Part shown: positions 1 to 7,236 of the stretch, piece by piece
Position numbering within the stretch: the first letter of the stretch is position 1
Layout: every line of letters begins with the position of its first letter
Origin: Rhodospirillales bacterium
Lineage (GTDB): Bacteria > Pseudomonadota > Alphaproteobacteria > Rhodospirillales_A > JACZKS01
DNA: 15,361 nt
Direction of reading: 5' to 3'
Assembly: GCA_018648445.1 (NCBI GenBank)
Contig: JABGRG010000002.1
Coordinates: 1-15,361 of the forward strand
Made by a program: the position numbers and the translations under genes
Notes under the pieces: generated by a model
Seen by the model: only the letters and a program-made list of their open reading frames with translations
Told to the model about the DNA's origin: nothing
Database searches by the model: none

Positions 1-543
1 CGCCTGCGCCGTCTTTCCAGGAACGCGGCTGCTGCCGTAAGCGCGCAAACAGTCCTCGTTGTGGGTGCAGATGACCTCGACGACGCCTAATACGTAAGCC
101 TGAAGTCGGTTTACCTCGACGCCGTTCCGCGCAAGGTTCACGACCGACTCGACAATTCGCGATAACGGCATCGACCCCAGGTCTTTTTGAATTCGGGTCA
201 ATCCGCGCACCATTCCGGGGGTTGCCATGGACCCCATCCCGATGTGGAATTCCTGCTGGGCCGGGCCGAAATCGGCTGTGATCGGAAAAAAATCGATGTC
301 CGCTTCGGGTCGCGAATTGATGGGTGTCTGGGGGAAAAAATCGTAAACGACCGGGCTCCCGCCTGCCGGATGTGCCGTAAGGAAACCGCCGCCGCCAAGA
401 GATGCCAGCACCGGTTCGGTTACGCAGGCGACGCACATTGCCGCCAGGGCCGCGTCGAAGGCGTTTCCCCCGTCCCGTAAAACATCCGCCGCGGCCCCGG
501 CCGTTTCCGGGTGTCCGGCGGCAACTGCACCTCTTCCAGTCAT
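1..543 (-). CDS. ggt: Gamma-glutamyltransferase, N-terminal part (runs off window)
   Basis: The open frame on the minus strand runs without a stop to the window edge, giving 181 codons of the amino-terminal part. It shows the family's entry motif RGAVAAGHPETAG, then GGNAFDAALAA, then EPVLASLGGGGF, which matches the start of the large subunit of gamma-glutamyltransferases (Ntn hydrolases that cleave or transfer the gamma-glutamyl group of glutathione). The catalytic threonine lies far downstream and is outside the window. There is no signal peptide, since the conserved core begins within a few residues of the start, so a cytoplasmic GGT-like enzyme is more likely than a secreted one. The ATG at 543 has an adjacent AGGGG; in-frame GTG at 573 and ATG at 579 are alternative starts without a better ribosome site. 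It lies about 100 bp after the ECF sigma gene on the same strand. A role in glutathione or thiol metabolism would suit the neighbours, but that is inference. Confidence 0.82.
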   Translation of the reverse strand, partial: MTGRGAVAAGHPETAGAAADVLRDGGNAFDAALAAMCVACVTEPVLASLGGGGFLTAHPAGGSPVVYDFFPQTPINSRPEADIDFFPITADFGPAQQEFHIGMGSMATPGMVRGLTRIQKDLGSMPLSRIVESVVNLARNGVEVNRLQAYVLGVVEVICTHNEDCLRAYGSSRVPGKTAQA

Positions 544-645
544 ACCCCTGTTTATGCACCAGATTTCGTCCACTGTCATAGGCAAAGCACGGGATATTTA
601 CCGACTGGGTTTAGGACGGCACCTGACCCAAGGCGGACTTTTGAG

Positions 646-1191
646 TTACCGGCGTTCGCACGGCACGTCGTCGCAGCCGAGCGACAGAACGCAGTTCCTT
701 TCCAATATCTTCCGGAGCGCCGCCCGCCCCCGATGCAGGAGCACTCGGGAATTCGCCTCCGAGATGCCCAGTTGCGAAGCGATCTCCTTATGGGGTAAGT
801 CGGCCATATCGTGGAGCGCGACGACGTCGTATTGGGGATGGGGCAACAGCAACAGGTGTTCCGCAATACAATCCGTCATCTCTTTCCGGATCACTTGCGT
901 TTCGCCGTCATCATCGCTGCTCTCGATGCCATCCAAAAATCCATCATCCGATATTGTTTGCGGGCGTCGCTTGGTCGCGCGGAAATGATCGCGAACGAGA
1001 TTGAGGGCGATCGCGCTAAGCCAAGCCCGCTCGCTCGCGTCACCTCGATGTGATTTCTCGGTTCGCGTAGCGCGCACAAAAGATTCCTGGGTCAGATCAT
1101 CAGCCAAGGCCGCATCGCCGACCAACTTCATGACGAAGCCCCTAACAATCTGACGGTGTTGCGGCAGTTTCTCGATCATGGTCTCGGGCAT
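646..1191 (-). CDS. ECF-type RNA polymerase sigma factor with Cys-containing tail
   Basis: This is a 181-residue sigma factor of the extracytoplasmic function class. Region 2 covers roughly residues 12-75, with DDLTQESFVRA as the core-binding helix. Region 4 covers roughly 115-165, with a helix-turn-helix reading HKEIASQLGISEANSRVLL that should contact the -35 element. The start at 1191 is chosen because GGGAGG sits six bases upstream; a longer frame opening at 1281 lacks such a site. After region 4 the protein ends in a short tail with cysteines at 167, 173 and 178. No anti-sigma gene is visible in the neighbourhood. The tail resembles a C-terminal Cys motif I recall in other ECF factors, which might sense metal or redox state; that is inference. 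It lies downstream of three cysteine-rich genes on the same strand, so it may close a regulon that it controls itself through the promoter at 2994-3022. Confidence 0.88.
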   Translation of the reverse strand: MPETMIEKLPQHRQIVRGFVMKLVGDAALADDLTQESFVRATRTEKSHRGDASERAWLSAIALNLVRDHFRATKRRPQTISDDGFLDGIESSDDDGETQVIRKEMTDCIAEHLLLLPHPQYDVVALHDMADLPHKEIASQLGISEANSRVLLHRGRAALRKILERNCVLSLGCDDVPCERR

Positions 1192-1317
1192 GAGTGCCTC
1201 CCGGCCCGCGCCTGAACAAACATGCGAACCAGGAGGTATCATAGGGGGGAACATTGACGAAGTGAATATAGCGGTGGTCATTGTCCGAGTGAACTCCAGC
1301 TACTTTGCCCACGCCTC

Positions 1318-1821
1318 TTACGCTGCCTTTTGGCAGGAATTGGGAACGACCTTGCAGTCCTCAAAACAAACGTTGCCCGGCGGCGCAATCTTCAGTTTCG
1401 CGTTCATGATGCCGGTCGCCTCCATGCCTTCGATAATTCGGCAATCGGGCGATTCAACGGTATCGCGTACGGTTTGGGTTGCTGACGTGCAACCCAATAC
1501 AATAACGCCGTCATGTTGTTTCGCTCTTTCGCGAAGTTTCCGGCTTCGGCCCGCCGTCCACATGCACATAAACCATTGGTGAGGAACGGGGCTTCTGAAC
1601 ACGTCGGTGCTAATGCCCTTTTCGTTCAGTCGGGATCGAAGGTCCGCGAGGTATTGTTCGAACGGTGCCGATTTCAAGAAATTCCTGAATAGTCGGATAA
1701 AAGGTTGCTCTTCTCTCACCGCTACCGTCACAGCGGGGCACATATTGCAGGGCACGATCAGCACAGAGCGTAATCCCGCAGCTTCGGAAGTCACATCGAG
1801 GTCATTGAAATGTAACGGCAT
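1318..1821 (-). CDS. Small cysteine-rich protein, MTHFR-C/MetV-like
   Basis: This 167-residue protein has a Rossmann-like pattern: VLIVPCNMCPAVTVAVREE near the start and HDGVIVLGCTSATQTV in the second half. A terminal cysteine cluster follows (CFEDC, then NSC). The pattern parallels the MetV/MTHFR C-terminal domain, in which a CxxC loop follows the first strand and a Gly-Cys loop follows a later one; in acetogens that protein partners methylene-tetrahydrofolate reductase. No MTHFR gene is nearby, so only the fold is suggested, not the pathway. The cysteines could bind zinc or an iron-sulfur cluster. The start at 1821 is preferred over a GTG at 1830 because GGAGG sits eight bases upstream of it. 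It follows the DGC-type gene by about 50 bp and precedes the sigma gene by 126 bp. Assignment to the family is tentative; the gene itself looks real. Confidence 0.68.
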   Translation of the reverse strand: MPLHFNDLDVTSEAAGLRSVLIVPCNMCPAVTVAVREEQPFIRLFRNFLKSAPFEQYLADLRSRLNEKGISTDVFRSPVPHQWFMCMWTAGRSRKLRERAKQHDGVIVLGCTSATQTVRDTVESPDCRIIEGMEATGIMNAKLKIAPPGNVCFEDCKVVPNSCQKAA

Positions 1822-1874
1822 TTGTTCCACCTCCGCGATTTTCTACGATTCCTTGGACATGCACGCCTATCTCG

Positions 1875-2384
1875 TCACGTTCGCCCGGTTGCGGCGTTCG
1901 CCATTTCGGGTTCCATTTCCTTGAGACCGGCAATCACCCAATCCGCAACATCGTTGGCAACCTGTTTTCGTTCGGTTTCCGGCACGGCGTCGATGTCGAA
2001 GAGATCAGAGTATCTCTGATAGTGTTTCAAGGCGTCGAACTCGACCAGCTTGTCCTTGTCGAGCAGGTTGCCAATGATTCTGCCATGGCAGCGCAGAAAG
2101 CAGCCGTCGATGACGATGGCCTTACCGGCTTTTAAGGTCCACTCGGCCATCGCCGAATGGGGGACCGTGAACAACTCCCCATGGCAGCCACGCCGGTAAC
2201 CATCTTCTTTGGCCACCAAATTGGCGGCAAGGCGGGCGATTTCGCCCCTGATACAGGCACCCTCGCATGAGAAGACTGGTACTGCGCCCGCCGCCAGGTT
2301 TTGTTTTCCTACGATTTCCCCGATCGGGCATTTGCCTTTGGTGGCTTCTACATCGAGCGTGAAGTTCGATACTATTTTGTTCAT
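1875..2384 (-). CDS. DGC-domain putative zinc-binding protein
   Basis: This 169-residue protein carries the signatures of the DGC family: SCEGACIRGEI (Cys40, Cys44), RGCHGELF (Cys67) and IVIDGCFLRCHGR (Asp93-Gly94-Cys95, Cys99), plus an extra Cys19 near the start. The family is annotated as putative zinc-binding because of these conserved cysteines; its reaction is not known to me. No signal peptide or membrane segment is seen. The start has GGAGGA about four bases upstream. It is 39 bp downstream of the AhpD-like gene and 53 bp upstream of the MetV-like gene, so the three are probably one transcript. In other genomes DGC proteins are often found beside redox and metal-handling genes, which agrees with this setting. 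The family call is firm; the biochemical role is open. Confidence 0.82.
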   Translation of the reverse strand: MNKIVSNFTLDVEATKGKCPIGEIVGKQNLAAGAVPVFSCEGACIRGEIARLAANLVAKEDGYRRGCHGELFTVPHSAMAEWTLKAGKAIVIDGCFLRCHGRIIGNLLDKDKLVEFDALKHYQRYSDLFDIDAVPETERKQVANDVADWVIAGLKEMEPEMANAATGRT

Positions 2385-2423
2385 CGCTTCCTCCGCGAAA
2401 CTCGGAACTAACTCGTTGGCCCA

Positions 2424-2942
2424 TCAACCGATGGCGCAACCACAGCTGCCCATGGCCCCGGCTTTCGGTAAAGGTGCTCCATAGGCACCCTGTTCGCCGA
2501 TACCTTCCGGGGCGACCATATTTTCGACGCGCGAGGCCGCCTCGTCCTTGATGAACGCCGCCAGCTTGATGACATCCCGGATGTCCTTGTCGCTGATGCC
2601 GAGGGCCTCGGCGGAGCCAAGATGCTTGTCCAGATTGGTTGTGCAGTTAACCGCGAAGGCGGCTGCGATCGACACCAATTCCCTGATCCGCGTGGTCGGC
2701 TCGTCGTTCCTGCCGCCGTCGGCCTCGTCGGTTTCTCCGAGGTGAGAGAGGCCATGCGCTTTCATGACGTTCAAGGCGTTTTGGCGGACACTCATGGCGT
2801 CGTCGATGGTCTGGCGGAGTTCATCATTGGTCAGCGCGACCGTGCGCGCCGCCTTTACGTGATAGTCGGTGCAGGGCTTGCAGCCCGAAGAGACAGAGGC
2901 CCCAATCGCAACCATCCCACGTTCCTTCAACCTTAAAGTCAT
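2424..2942 (-). CDS. Carboxymuconolactone decarboxylase/AhpD-like protein, two-domain
   Basis: The 172-residue product has two copies of an AhpD-like helical unit. The first holds the redox motif Cys21-Lys-Pro-Cys24 followed by His28 (CKPCTDYH), the active-site layout of alkylhydroperoxidase AhpD. The second, after about residue 85, keeps the scaffold (VSIAAAFAVNCTTNLDKH) but has a single cysteine where CxxC would be. The C-terminus ends GSCGCAIG, a further Cys-x-Cys pair that could bind metal or act as a thiol relay. The start at 2942 has GGGAG seven bases upstream. It is the first gene after an ECF-like promoter and is followed at 39 bp by the DGC gene. Peroxide or thiol-disulfide chemistry is likely from the motif; the substrate is not deducible. 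Confidence 0.85.
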   Translation of the reverse strand: MTLRLKERGMVAIGASVSSGCKPCTDYHVKAARTVALTNDELRQTIDDAMSVRQNALNVMKAHGLSHLGETDEADGGRNDEPTTRIRELVSIAAAFAVNCTTNLDKHLGSAEALGISDKDIRDVIKLAAFIKDEAASRVENMVAPEGIGEQGAYGAPLPKAGAMGSCGCAIG

Positions 2943-2993
2943 CTCGATCTCCCGTCCTTGCGTCCACCGGCGTAAATCGCCGCTGTCAGGAGT

Positions 2994-3022
2994 AAGACGA
3001 CTGGGTCGACAGAAACGTTACA
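2994..3022 (-). promoter_or_regulatory. ECF-sigma-type promoter upstream of the AhpD-like gene
   Basis: Read on the minus strand, TGTAAC (3022-3017) is followed by 17 bases and CGTCTT (2999-2994). An AAC-containing -35 element and a CGTC -10 element are the usual pattern for ECF sigma factors in alphaproteobacteria. The predicted start lies about 45 bases before the AhpD-like gene. Autoregulation by the sigma factor encoded at 646-1191 is an inference from proximity. Confidence 0.5.
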
Positions 3023-3060
3023 CTTTAGTCAAAGATTTTATCGTGTGGACCGAAGCCGGG

Positions 3061-3374
3061 AGATCTTAGCCGGTGACAAAGGTGGATACCTTCGATCTCA
3101 TATCTTCGCCAGCTTCTCTCGTGAAATCGTCGGCGACGAACGCGCATTTGTCTTCAGAAAGGCTTTGGCCCGCTTTTGGCTATAAGAAGAAGAGCCAGCC
3201 CCTGCTAGGCTTTGTCCGCTTTCTACGCTAGACGGACAGCAATTGCTGAATCTCCGGCTGGCGATATGATCGAAGCGGTTTGGTGTCCCGGTTAGTGCCC
3301 CGGGTTACAGGTTGTTCTGCTATGTCGGGTGGTCAATCGACAAGAAAAACCCAACATTTTTGCCGAGTTGAAGG
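3061..3374. other. Non-coding intergenic stretch with hairpins
   Basis: I see no convincing gene here. It holds an imperfect hairpin: TGTCCG at 3213-3218 pairs with CGGACA at 3233-3238, with an inner TCTA/TAGA stem around a CGC loop. It also holds a CCCGG/CCGGG inverted repeat near 3287-3303. Neither is followed by a T-run on the plus strand. The stretch separates the minus-strand ECF module from the plus-strand core genes and should carry the start signals of both. Confidence 0.4.
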
Positions 3375-3424
3375 TGGTCGGGGCGATTGGATTCGAACCA
3401 ACCGCTTCCACGTCCCGAAGGCAG
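3375..3424 (-). pseudogene. tRNA-Pro(CGG)-like 3' half (possible att remnant)
   Basis: On the minus strand this reads as the end of a proline tRNA: anticodon loop TTCGGGA (anticodon CGG), a variable segment, T-stem GTTGG, loop TTCGAAT, T-stem CCAAT, acceptor strand CGCCCCG, discriminator A and an encoded CCA. The matching 5' acceptor strand (CGGGGCG) and a D-arm are not found in the 80 bases where they should lie, and the anticodon stem has a C-C mismatch. It therefore looks like a 3'-half copy rather than a working tRNA. Such copies are typically left where integrative elements recombine with a tRNA gene. Spurious plus-strand proteins beginning near it arise from the antisense of this fragment. 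Confidence 0.55.
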
Positions 3425-3476
3425 GCGGCGTGGTTTAGCTTTGCGATATGCCCGGCGAGACCATATTTTCTATGTC

Positions 3477-4727
3477 ATGAGAACAATCGCGATTTCCCTC
3501 CTTGGACTTCTGTGCGCCTGTACCTCGGCGGTTCCGGACGCGGGCAAAAGCGTTTCAGCGGAGGCGTGTATGAAAACCGGCAAGTGGATCGCACCGGCCA
3601 CCGGCGAGGTTCTGGATGCGCGCAACTGGATCGACAGTCTGGCTGCGCGTCCGGTCGTTCTATTGGGCGAGACCCATACCAGTCTTGCGGATCATCGCTG
3701 GCAGATGCAGGTGCTGGCCGCGGTACACAGCCGCGCACCCAACCTGACCCTCGGCTTCGAAGCCTTTCCGCGTCGGGTTCAGCCGGTGCTGGAACGCTGG
3801 GTCGCTGGTGAATTGAGCGAACGGCGGTTTCTAGCCGAAGTCGGTTGGGGCGATGTATGGGGATTCGACGCCACCCTGTACATGCCGCTGTTCGATTTTG
3901 CCCGCATGAACCGTATTCCCATGATTGCGCTGAATGTGGAACGAAGTCTGGTTTCACGGGTCGGGCGGGACGGCTGGGACGCAGTGCCTGCGGACGCGCG
4001 TGAAGGGGTGGGCGATCCGGCCCCGCCGAATGCGGCCTATGTCGCTTCTCTGGGGCGCGTCTATGCCCAACACAAAAAGAAAGACGATGCGCCGCCAAGT
4101 GCCGAGGACCCGGCGTTCGCCAAATTCGTTCAGGCGCAACTGACCTGGGACCGGGCCATGGCCGAAGGGCTCGCGGCGGCGCGCAAGGAAAACGCGGACG
4201 GCCCCGTTGTCGGGATCATCGGACGGGGACATCTGGAATACGGTTACGGCGTTCCCCACCAGCTTTCCGATTTGGGAATTGACGACGCTGGCGTTGCCGT
4301 AACCTGGACCGATGATCGCGATTGCGCCGAAATGGTGACCGAAGGTGGGTTAAGGGTAGCCGACGCCGTTTTCGGGGTTGCCGTGGAAGAAAGCGATCCG
4401 GTCAAACCCAAGGGGCCGCGTCTCGGCGTTCTGATTTCCGAAACGCCCGGCGGCGTTAGCATCGATGGGGTCGTTGATGGCAGCGTTGCCGCCAGCGCGG
4501 GGCTCAAAAAGGGCGACGTGGTGACCCATGCAGCGGGGCTGGCCGTTGCGAAACCGGCGGAACTGGCCGCCGTTATCCGTCGCCAACCTCATGGCACATG
4601 GCTTCCGCTGGGGGTTTTGCGCGCAGGCGAACAGATCGAAATTTTGGCCAAATTCCCAGCTCGGCCCCATCCGCCCATGAAAGGGCCGTCTCCGCACCGG
4701 CGAAAAGGGGGAAAAGGCGCCAAATAG
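3477..4727 (+). CDS. ChaN-family lipoprotein with C-terminal PDZ domain
   Basis: This 416-residue protein begins with a lipoprotein signal (MRTIAISLLGLLCACTSA; lipobox LCA-Cys15), so it should be anchored in an envelope membrane. Residues about 58-300 match the ChaN/DUF399 family, an iron-linked, haem-binding group. The visible motifs are VVLLGETHTSLADH (Glu65, His67), LGFEAFPR, GWGDVWGFDATLYMPLFDFA, IPMIALN and VVGIIGRGHLEYGYGVPHQL. Residues about 312-395 form a PDZ domain (RLGVLI, then SIDGVVDGSVAASAGLKKGDVV). ChaN proteins are usually near 300 residues, so the PDZ is an added module that may bring it to a peptide or protease partner. The ATG at 3477 is chosen because it starts the signal peptide; a 30-residue extension back to 3387 is antisense to the tRNA fragment. 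No strong ribosome site is visible. Role in haem or iron handling is family knowledge, not proven here. Confidence 0.85.
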   Translation: MRTIAISLLGLLCACTSAVPDAGKSVSAEACMKTGKWIAPATGEVLDARNWIDSLAARPVVLLGETHTSLADHRWQMQVLAAVHSRAPNLTLGFEAFPRRVQPVLERWVAGELSERRFLAEVGWGDVWGFDATLYMPLFDFARMNRIPMIALNVERSLVSRVGRDGWDAVPADAREGVGDPAPPNAAYVASLGRVYAQHKKKDDAPPSAEDPAFAKFVQAQLTWDRAMAEGLAAARKENADGPVVGIIGRGHLEYGYGVPHQLSDLGIDDAGVAVTWTDDRDCAEMVTEGGLRVADAVFGVAVEESDPVKPKGPRLGVLISETPGGVSIDGVVDGSVAASAGLKKGDVVTHAAGLAVAKPAELAAVIRRQPHGTWLPLGVLRAGEQIEILAKFPARPHPPMKGPSPHRRKGGKGAK

Positions 4728-4761
4728 TGGCGCGAATCTTCCGGTTGGACGGCAGGCTTTG

Positions 4762-4790
4762 TTGACAGAGGCGCGCCGAACACCCATCCT
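4762..4790 (+). promoter_or_regulatory. Possible sigma70 promoter for the secreted protein gene
   Basis: A consensus -35 element TTGACA lies at 4762-4767. With a 17-base spacer the -10 would be CATCCT (4785-4790), which is poor; a TCTAAC hexamer further on is too far. It is listed because of the perfect -35 and its place 65-90 bases before the start at 4856. Confidence 0.3.
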
Positions 4791-4855
4791 TCTAACTACG
4801 GATGAATTTGGTGCGTTCCGCCGGGGCTGTTCGCACTTTGCCACGGAGAAATCCA

Positions 4856-5473
4856 ATGAGACGTCTGCTGTTGCTTTTTGGACTTCTTGGATTCGTCGCG
4901 ACCCATGCTGCGACCTTGGCCTCGGCCCAGGGCTTGGGGGAAGGCCTTTTCAACTCGGTGGCCTATAAGCCCATACCGGCGGGAGCGGCGGTAAAGGTTC
5001 GTCCGATGGACAATTCCAGCAACAATCTTGTCCTTCAGGAAGAGTTCGAGCGCGAACTTGCGGCGCAGGGTTACGCGGTTGGCGACGACGCGCAGTACGT
5101 CTTGTCGTTTGAAACCAGTGACGTGGTCGGTGCCTATACCGACCGCGACCAGCGCCATGTGGTGGAACTTTCGGGCAGCGGCGGCCGCAGCGGCGGCGAG
5201 GATTTGCGCGCGCGGGTCAACGTTTTCGACAGCGCGGCGGGCGGCTTGTTTAACGCCGGAAGGGGAACCGGGGACACATCGATCGTGACCCCCACCCAGT
5301 ACCGCATGGACGCCACCATCGATGACAAGGGGACCGGTCGGCGTTTGTGGCAGGCTTGGGCCGTCGCCAATCTGGAGCAGTCGGACGGCCTTACGCTGAC
5401 CCTTTCCATGGTTCCGGTTGTTGCCGAGGCGGTCGGTCAAACCGTCAAGCAGAAACCTTTTTCACTTCGCTGA
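4856..5473 (+). CDS. Unrecognised secreted protein
   Basis: I do not recognise a family. The 205-residue product starts with a clear signal peptide (MRRLLLLFGLLGFVATHA, then a likely cut after ASA before QG), so it should be periplasmic or exported. The mature part contains an alternating beta-rich middle (YVLSFETSDVVGAYTDRDQ), a glycine/serine-rich loop (GSGGRSGGEDLRA) and a VNVFDSAAGGLFN segment, then LWQAWAVANLEQSD near the end. No cysteines or membrane helices are seen in the mature part. The ATG at 4856 is chosen over an in-frame start at 4802 because it begins the signal peptide and has GGAG about eight bases upstream. It lies 128 bp after the ChaN-PDZ gene on the same strand. The length and start are fairly sure; function unknown. 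Confidence 0.72.
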   Translation: MRRLLLLFGLLGFVATHAATLASAQGLGEGLFNSVAYKPIPAGAAVKVRPMDNSSNNLVLQEEFERELAAQGYAVGDDAQYVLSFETSDVVGAYTDRDQRHVVELSGSGGRSGGEDLRARVNVFDSAAGGLFNAGRGTGDTSIVTPTQYRMDATIDDKGTGRRLWQAWAVANLEQSDGLTLTLSMVPVVAEAVGQTVKQKPFSLR

Positions 5474-5476
5474 TAC

Positions 5477-5492
5477 AAACGCAGGCGCGTTT
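5477..5492 (+). terminator. Short perfect hairpin after the secreted protein gene
   Basis: AAACGC, a four-base AGGC loop and GCGTTT form a perfect six-pair stem three bases after the stop codon. Only three T residues follow, inside the stem itself, so it is at best a weak terminator or a 3'-end stabiliser ahead of the purA leader. Confidence 0.3.
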
Positions 5493-5620
5493 CCGTTTGC
5501 CGTGGCCGGGGAATCCGGGTAAACGGTTGGGGAAAACGCCGAGCGCTTCTTTGAACGGGGGCGTCTGGGCAAGTGTGTGTGTTTCCCAATTTCTAATCAG
5601 CAGCGGAGTCGTTTGAAGCC

Positions 5621-6913
5621 ATGGCCAACGTAGTCGTTGTGGGCGCCCAGTGGGGCGACGAAGGCAAGGGTAAGATTGTCGACTGGCTTTCCGAGAGGGC
5701 CGAGGTCGTCGTTCGTTTTCAGGGCGGCCATAATGCCGGCCATACGCTGGTCATCGACGGCGTAACCTACAAGTGCAGCGCGCTGCCGTCGGGCATCGTG
5801 CGCAAAGGGAAATTGTCGGTCATCGGCAATGGCGTCGTTTTGGACCCGTGGGCGCTTTTGGCCGAAATGGATAAGCTCGCCGATCTGGGTGTCGAGATTT
5901 CTCCCGATCGCCTTCAGATCGCCGAAAACACGACCCTGATCTTGCCGGTCCATCAGAACCTGGATTTGGCCCGCGAGAAAGCCTTGGGCAGCGCGAAAAT
6001 CGGCACCACGGGCCGCGGCATCGGCCCGGCCTATGAGGACAAGGTTGGCCGGCGCGCCATTCGGGCCGGGGACTTGGCCGAAATCGACGTTCTGCCCGAA
6101 CGGGTCGAGAAACTTTTGCTGCACCACAACGCGCTTTTGCGCGGCTTCGGCATGCCCGAACTGGACCGCGATGAGGTGGTTGCCGAAATCGCTGAAGTCG
6201 CTCCCAAAATTCTCCCCTATGTCGGCGCCGTCTGGCGCACGCTGGACGACGTGCGGCGCTCGGGCAAGCGCATCCTTTATGAAGGCGCGCAAGGCATGTT
6301 GCTGGATATCGACCACGGCACCTATCCGTTTGTCACCTCGTCGAACACGGTGGCCGGGCAGGCTGCGGTTGGTTCGGGTCAGGGACCGGGCGCGATCGAC
6401 TATGTTCTGGGCATCGCCAAGGCTTACACCACCCGGGTCGGATCGGGTCCGTTCCCGACCGAATTGTTCGATGATGTCGGGCGTGGGCTCGGCGAACGGG
6501 GCCGCGAATTCGGTACCGTTACGGGGCGTCCGCGCCGTTGCGGCTGGTTCGACGCCGTTCTGGTGCGCCAGTCGGCCAAGGTCAACGGCCTGAACGGAGT
6601 CGCGCTGACCAAGCTGGACGTGCTGGACGGCGTCAAGGAACTGAAGGTTTGCATCGGTTATCGCATCGACGGCGAAACGCTCAATTATTTTCCGGCGTCC
6701 TCGACGAAACAGGCCAAGGTCGAACCCATATATGAAAGCATGGAAGGCTGGAGCGAAAGCACCTTCGGAGCACGCTCGTGGGCCGAACTTCCGGCCACGG
6801 CGGTCAAGTACGTGCGCCGCATCGAGGAATTGATCGACGCGCCGGTGTCGCTGCTTTCAACCAGCCCCGAACGCATGGACACCATTCTGGTCCATGATCC
6901 CTTTGCCGACTGA
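5621..6913 (+). CDS. purA: Adenylosuccinate synthase
   Basis: This is the complete 430-residue enzyme that joins IMP and aspartate using GTP to make adenylosuccinate, the first committed step to AMP. The nucleotide-binding start [17 protein letters not shown] holds the catalytic Asp13, and GGHNAGHT holds His41. Further signatures are [34 protein letters not shown] with TSSNT, the [12 protein letters not shown] loop and TKLDVLDG. The length is normal for the family. The ATG at 5621 starts the canonical [12 protein letters not shown]; a GGAG lies about 11 bases upstream. A leader of nearly 150 bases precedes it. The next gene starts 40 bases after its stop and may be co-transcribed. Confidence 0.98.
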   Translation: MANVVVVGAQWGDEGKGKIVDWLSERAEVVVRFQGGHNAGHTLVIDGVTYKCSALPSGIVRKGKLSVIGNGVVLDPWALLAEMDKLADLGVEISPDRLQIAENTTLILPVHQNLDLAREKALGSAKIGTTGRGIGPAYEDKVGRRAIRAGDLAEIDVLPERVEKLLLHHNALLRGFGMPELDRDEVVAEIAEVAPKILPYVGAVWRTLDDVRRSGKRILYEGAQGMLLDIDHGTYPFVTSSNTVAGQAAVGSGQGPGAIDYVLGIAKAYTTRVGSGPFPTELFDDVGRGLGERGREFGTVTGRPRRCGWFDAVLVRQSAKVNGLNGVALTKLDVLDGVKELKVCIGYRIDGETLNYFPASSTKQAKVEPIYESMEGWSESTFGARSWAELPATAVKYVRRIEELIDAPVSLLSTSPERMDTILVHDPFAD

Positions 6914-6953
6914 CGGATTTAGGCGCGGCGGATTTAGTGGAGGTTTTGCGGAT

Positions 6954-7211
6954 ATGTCTGACAGCACGAATACCCAGGACGGAACCAAAGCCTCCACCGA
7001 AATCCAGCTGCTGATCGTCAAGATGTTGGAGGAAGGGCTGGATGCCAAGGCCATTGCCATCGCCACCTGCGGCATCGGTGCGGCCATGTTAACCAAACAG
7101 TTCGGCAACGACGACGCGGCCCAGATCGGCTTCGGATTGGTTGAAAGTGCGGGGCGCGGGGAATTGCCGCTTATTCCGGCGCTGACCGCGGCCAACGCCA
7201 ATCCCCGTTAA
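6954..7211 (+). CDS. Small hypothetical protein
   Basis: I do not recognise this 85-residue product. It starts MSDSTNTQDG and continues with an amphipathic, alanine-rich helical stretch (IQLLIVKMLEEGLDAKAIAIATCGIGAAMLTKQFGNDDAA), then ends in a proline-containing tail. It has a single cysteine and no signal peptide. The ATG at 6954 has GGAGG about ten bases upstream; an in-frame ATG at 6894 would overlap purA by 20 bases and has no such site. It sits between purA (40 bp) and the D-amino acid aminotransferase (25 bp), so it is probably part of one transcript. The codon pattern agrees with its neighbours, which supports it being real. Confidence 0.68.
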   Translation: MSDSTNTQDGTKASTEIQLLIVKMLEEGLDAKAIAIATCGIGAAMLTKQFGNDDAAQIGFGLVESAGRGELPLIPALTAANANPR

Positions 7212-7236
7212 GCAAAAAACATAAAGAGGAAACGCG

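Noticed and set aside
187..480. Plus-strand small frame over the start of the window
   Set aside because: Shadow of the gamma-glutamyltransferase frame, which shows family motifs on the other strand.
3061..3424. A permuted two-piece tmRNA, suggested by the CCA-ended T-arm
   Set aside because: No tag-peptide frame or coding-piece start is found downstream on the minus strand; the anticodon loop TTCGGGA fits tRNA-Pro better.
3329..3811. Plus-strand frames starting over the tRNA fragment (IGFEPTAST and MDSNQPLP types)
   Set aside because: These are the usual spurious peptides from the antisense of a tRNA T-arm; the real ChaN-like gene starts at its signal peptide at 3477.
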